This document shows positions 63,001 to 64,000 of a stretch of 64,000 nt of DNA, piece after piece; position 1 is the stretch's first letter; each line of letters starts with the position of its first letter. The stretch comes from Prevotella sp. UBA2725 (GTDB taxonomy: Bacteria; Bacteroidota; Bacteroidia; Bacteroidales; Bacteroidaceae). Under the pieces are notes generated by a model that was given only the letters and a program-made list of their open reading frames with translations, was not told the origin of the DNA and made no database searches. The stretch is taken from assembly GCA_002353825.1 (NCBI GenBank), contig DEKJ01000064.1:1-64000 (forward strand), in the 5' to 3' direction. A program made the translations under genes and the position numbers.

Positions 63001-63043
63001 GCTTCCACTGATGTTCGAGGTTTTGTTCCAGTTTTATTTCCAT
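60026..63043 (-). CDS. Type III restriction endonuclease, Res subunit
   Basis: 1005 aa. The SF2 helicase core has Walker A METGTGKTYVYTRTM, a DEPH box (IIDEPHRMP) and the late RGLRLPVDEAGNR. The C-terminal PD-(D/E)XK nuclease is visible as SPDFMYVVRRRNG followed by VIIETKAYD. It cleaves DNA after ATP-driven translocation, together with Mod. It appears intact and lies 18 nt downstream of mod. Confidence 0.92.
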   Translation of the reverse strand: MEIKLEQNLEHQWKPVEGVARIVEQSEREPAAKSYQNPTLPRGLFSLPISRVRRDLGLEKRHDCHIDETKLPEKVRTLPHHSILDIKMETGTGKTYVYTRTMLELHKRCGYNKFIIAVPTLPIKAGTAAFMGDPVVRRHFSQVCEYHTDIVLCLLEPRKKKTKGRPTLPSAVRSFFQGNNREKNKIYVLLLNTQLLTSGKLLTRDDYFTTLGTFRCPIDAIRDTHPVLIIDEPHRMPRSSTSYAALINGFAPQFVLRYGATFPTWTFGKGKNKHTCFDYANLIYDLNAAEAFNQGLIKGVAKEHLELPGEQKADKKVKVVSVERGNNTHLHLISDKESRTFELHAGDSLGTVDPDLNGISIEAITKNSIVLSNGQEKQTGEEFYPDQFAPSYQEAMMALALKRHFETERVNFCRGGLRIKTLALFFIDNIESFRGPEGKNNGWLRTKFLQLLKERVEKELSYDNPPRYEAYLRATLDHLDDTCAGYFSRDNNDSDDNIAQEVETILHGKKELLSFTRPDGSPNVLRFLFSKWTLKEGWDNPNVFTICKLRSSGSETSKLQEVGRGLRLPVDEAGNRISGDDVQKLNYIVDFTERDFAEKLVREINSEVHTGGNEQKKPMVINFRLLGDVAKQRGMDEKTLFIDLLQKGYVDLHYNIVYDRKEALFEDYPEFKDETGGVSDDKVTDRNQRSTGTVHIRKARFEELRTLWAQLNRKYVLYIDKDVEGKLRAALPGIIKDREVFSLQTFCSNRSEIVVTEDLAKMTEDYGTYITVPERRIGYSEFLRRASEGTNVPLPALHQAVCEAVAAGYKIEKEMVNESSLARLIVAVNDWKSRQMAGYVRYRQADYTMRETKLTNADGSVRDDVVQAYIGRKLAPGEPPAKYLYDRYAYDSDLELCNMKADIEEVFVYGKIPAKSICIPTVASSNYSPDFMYVVRRRNGSKELNVIIETKAYDQEAQVSQDEEAKITCAEAFFKEMTAKGFTVHFRKQINSKSVKEIINDLIKG

Positions 63044-63061
63044 CTTCTCAGCTTATGGGGG

Positions 63062-64000
63062 TTAATAACGTATATCGAGGTTGACGTTGAGCGTCTTGTT
63101 GCCTTCGCGCAGCGTCCGCAGATTTTTCTGCAGTGCCTCACGGTTGACGAAGCCGAAGCTGTAGCCGAAGACGACAATGTTGTGGGGCGAGAACATCTCG
63201 CCGTTGTACTTGTCCATGAGTGCCACAAGACTATCGGCATCAAAGTCGTTGTCGGGGTTGAGGAGATAGAGATGGTCGCCGATATAGTAAGCTTTATAGC
63301 GTCCGAGCATCACCTCCTCCGGCTCATCTGTCAGTCCGTAGCCGTCGGCCTCCATAAAAGTGCGGAGCACGGCGCCGCGGCCGAAGTCGTCGATGGTGAG
63401 GTCGGTGACAGCCTGCTGGGGATCGAAGTCGATCACTTCCTGCAACACGTCCTCCTTCGGCTCCTCCAACGTATAGTGCTTGAAGCCTAAGTCGCCGGCA
63501 AAGAGCGGGTTATCTGCCTTGATCTTCTTTGCAGCACGGCGGATTCGCTCCATACCTAACTCGTCAATGGTCTTGTAGCCGGACTTGAAAGCCTCGGAGT
63601 CAGGCTTGCAGACTTCGGGTATCTGCACAAGAATATAATTAATATCGATCCCCTTTTCGTCATTAAGTTCAAGAACTGCATGTGCTGATGTAGAAGAACC
63701 ACCGAAGAAGTCAACGAATAAGTCTCCATCTTCTAAACCCATACATAACAAAATCTTAATTAATTGTATTGGTTTAGGATAAGTAAATACTTTCTTTCCA
63801 AAGATAGCTTTTATTTGCTTAGTCCCATCTGCAGTTGTTCCTGTGTCCTTAAGGAATGTACGATATGGCTTTTGTCTAGGATCGCTAGTTCTTATCTTTT
63901 CGTATACAATATATGTTCCATTATCTCTCTGAACAAACTCTACATTGTGATTTTTCACAGCATCTGACATTGCCTTTTTACCCCATCGCCAACAACCTTC
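63062..64000 (-). CDS. Type III DNA methyltransferase, Mod subunit (partial, runs off the right edge)
   Basis: The open frame continues to the window end (EGCWRWGKKAMSDAV...), so the ATG at 63970 is internal. About 312 C-terminal residues are present. They carry the FVDFFGGSSTSAHAVLE motif (FxGxG-type SAM site of beta-class enzymes) and the C-terminal domain. The DPPY catalytic motif would lie to the right of the window. It methylates the recognition sequence and guides Res. Confidence 0.9.
   Translation of the reverse strand, partial: EGCWRWGKKAMSDAVKNHNVEFVQRDNGTYIVYEKIRTSDPRQKPYRTFLKDTGTTADGTKQIKAIFGKKVFTYPKPIQLIKILLCMGLEDGDLFVDFFGGSSTSAHAVLELNDEKGIDINYILVQIPEVCKPDSEAFKSGYKTIDELGMERIRRAAKKIKADNPLFAGDLGFKHYTLEEPKEDVLQEVIDFDPQQAVTDLTIDDFGRGAVLRTFMEADGYGLTDEPEEVMLGRYKAYYIGDHLYLLNPDNDFDADSLVALMDKYNGEMFSPHNIVVFGYSFGFVNREALQKNLRTLREGNKTLNVNLDIRY

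Overview
The window looks like a Bacteroidetes chromosome, most likely Prevotellaceae. Supporting signs are several exact TAnnTTTG (-7) promoter motifs just upstream of genes, few Shine-Dalgarno sites, a type III glutamine synthetase, LL-diaminopimelate aminotransferase (DapL), the pyrB-pyrI pair, and dense palindromic intergenic repeats of the kind common in that group. No tRNA, rRNA or CRISPR array was found.

1-22.7 kb is an AT-rich accessory region, entirely on the minus strand. It is a surface-polysaccharide/LPS locus: phosphoethanolamine transferase, Wzx flippase, two GT2 glycosyltransferases, acyltransferase-3, DegT aminotransferases, GNAT and PglD-type acetyltransferases, and an ATP-grasp ligase. 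Four genes carry 8-9 nt poly-G/C tracts. In three of them the frame is broken exactly at the tract and is restored by a 1-nt length change, which is the signature of slipped-strand phase variation. The locus is broken up by an IS66-type element with 22-bp ends, relics of aminotransferase and acetyltransferase genes, four copies of a ~100-bp hairpin repeat, and cassettes that look like toxin or defence modules. The cassettes are two separate ABC-ATPase + PD-(D/E)XK-like pairs, a nucleotidyl-cyclase-like gene between two GIY-YIG-like genes, and an orphan DarG next to a truncated DarT and a truncated AAA-ATPase.

22.9-44.6 kb is a core housekeeping segment: an RNA methyltransferase, sugar nucleotidyltransferase and MFS permease, trxB, glutathione peroxidase, pyrBI, glyA, HU, a PepSY protein, and a nitrogen-assimilation cluster (PII, two Amt transporters, dapF, dapL, a porin-like protein, GSIII). 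Compound palindromic repeats fill the larger gaps.

44.7-54.8 kb is the most striking part. A ~136-nt RNA-like long hairpin in the leader is followed by a tightly packed five-gene operon: NurA-like nuclease, HerA-like ATPase, HSP90/MutL-type (GHKL) ATPase, radical-SAM protein, and a 1023-aa protein with RNA-polymerase-alpha-CTD-like, sigma-region-4-like and HARE-HTH-like segments. I know of no described system with this composition, and I propose it as a candidate genome-defence or nucleic-acid-processing system.

54.8-64 kb holds a DUF234-type ATPase, rlmH, a secreted carboxylesterase, two very small proteins, gpmA, and a type III restriction-modification system whose mod gene runs off the right edge.
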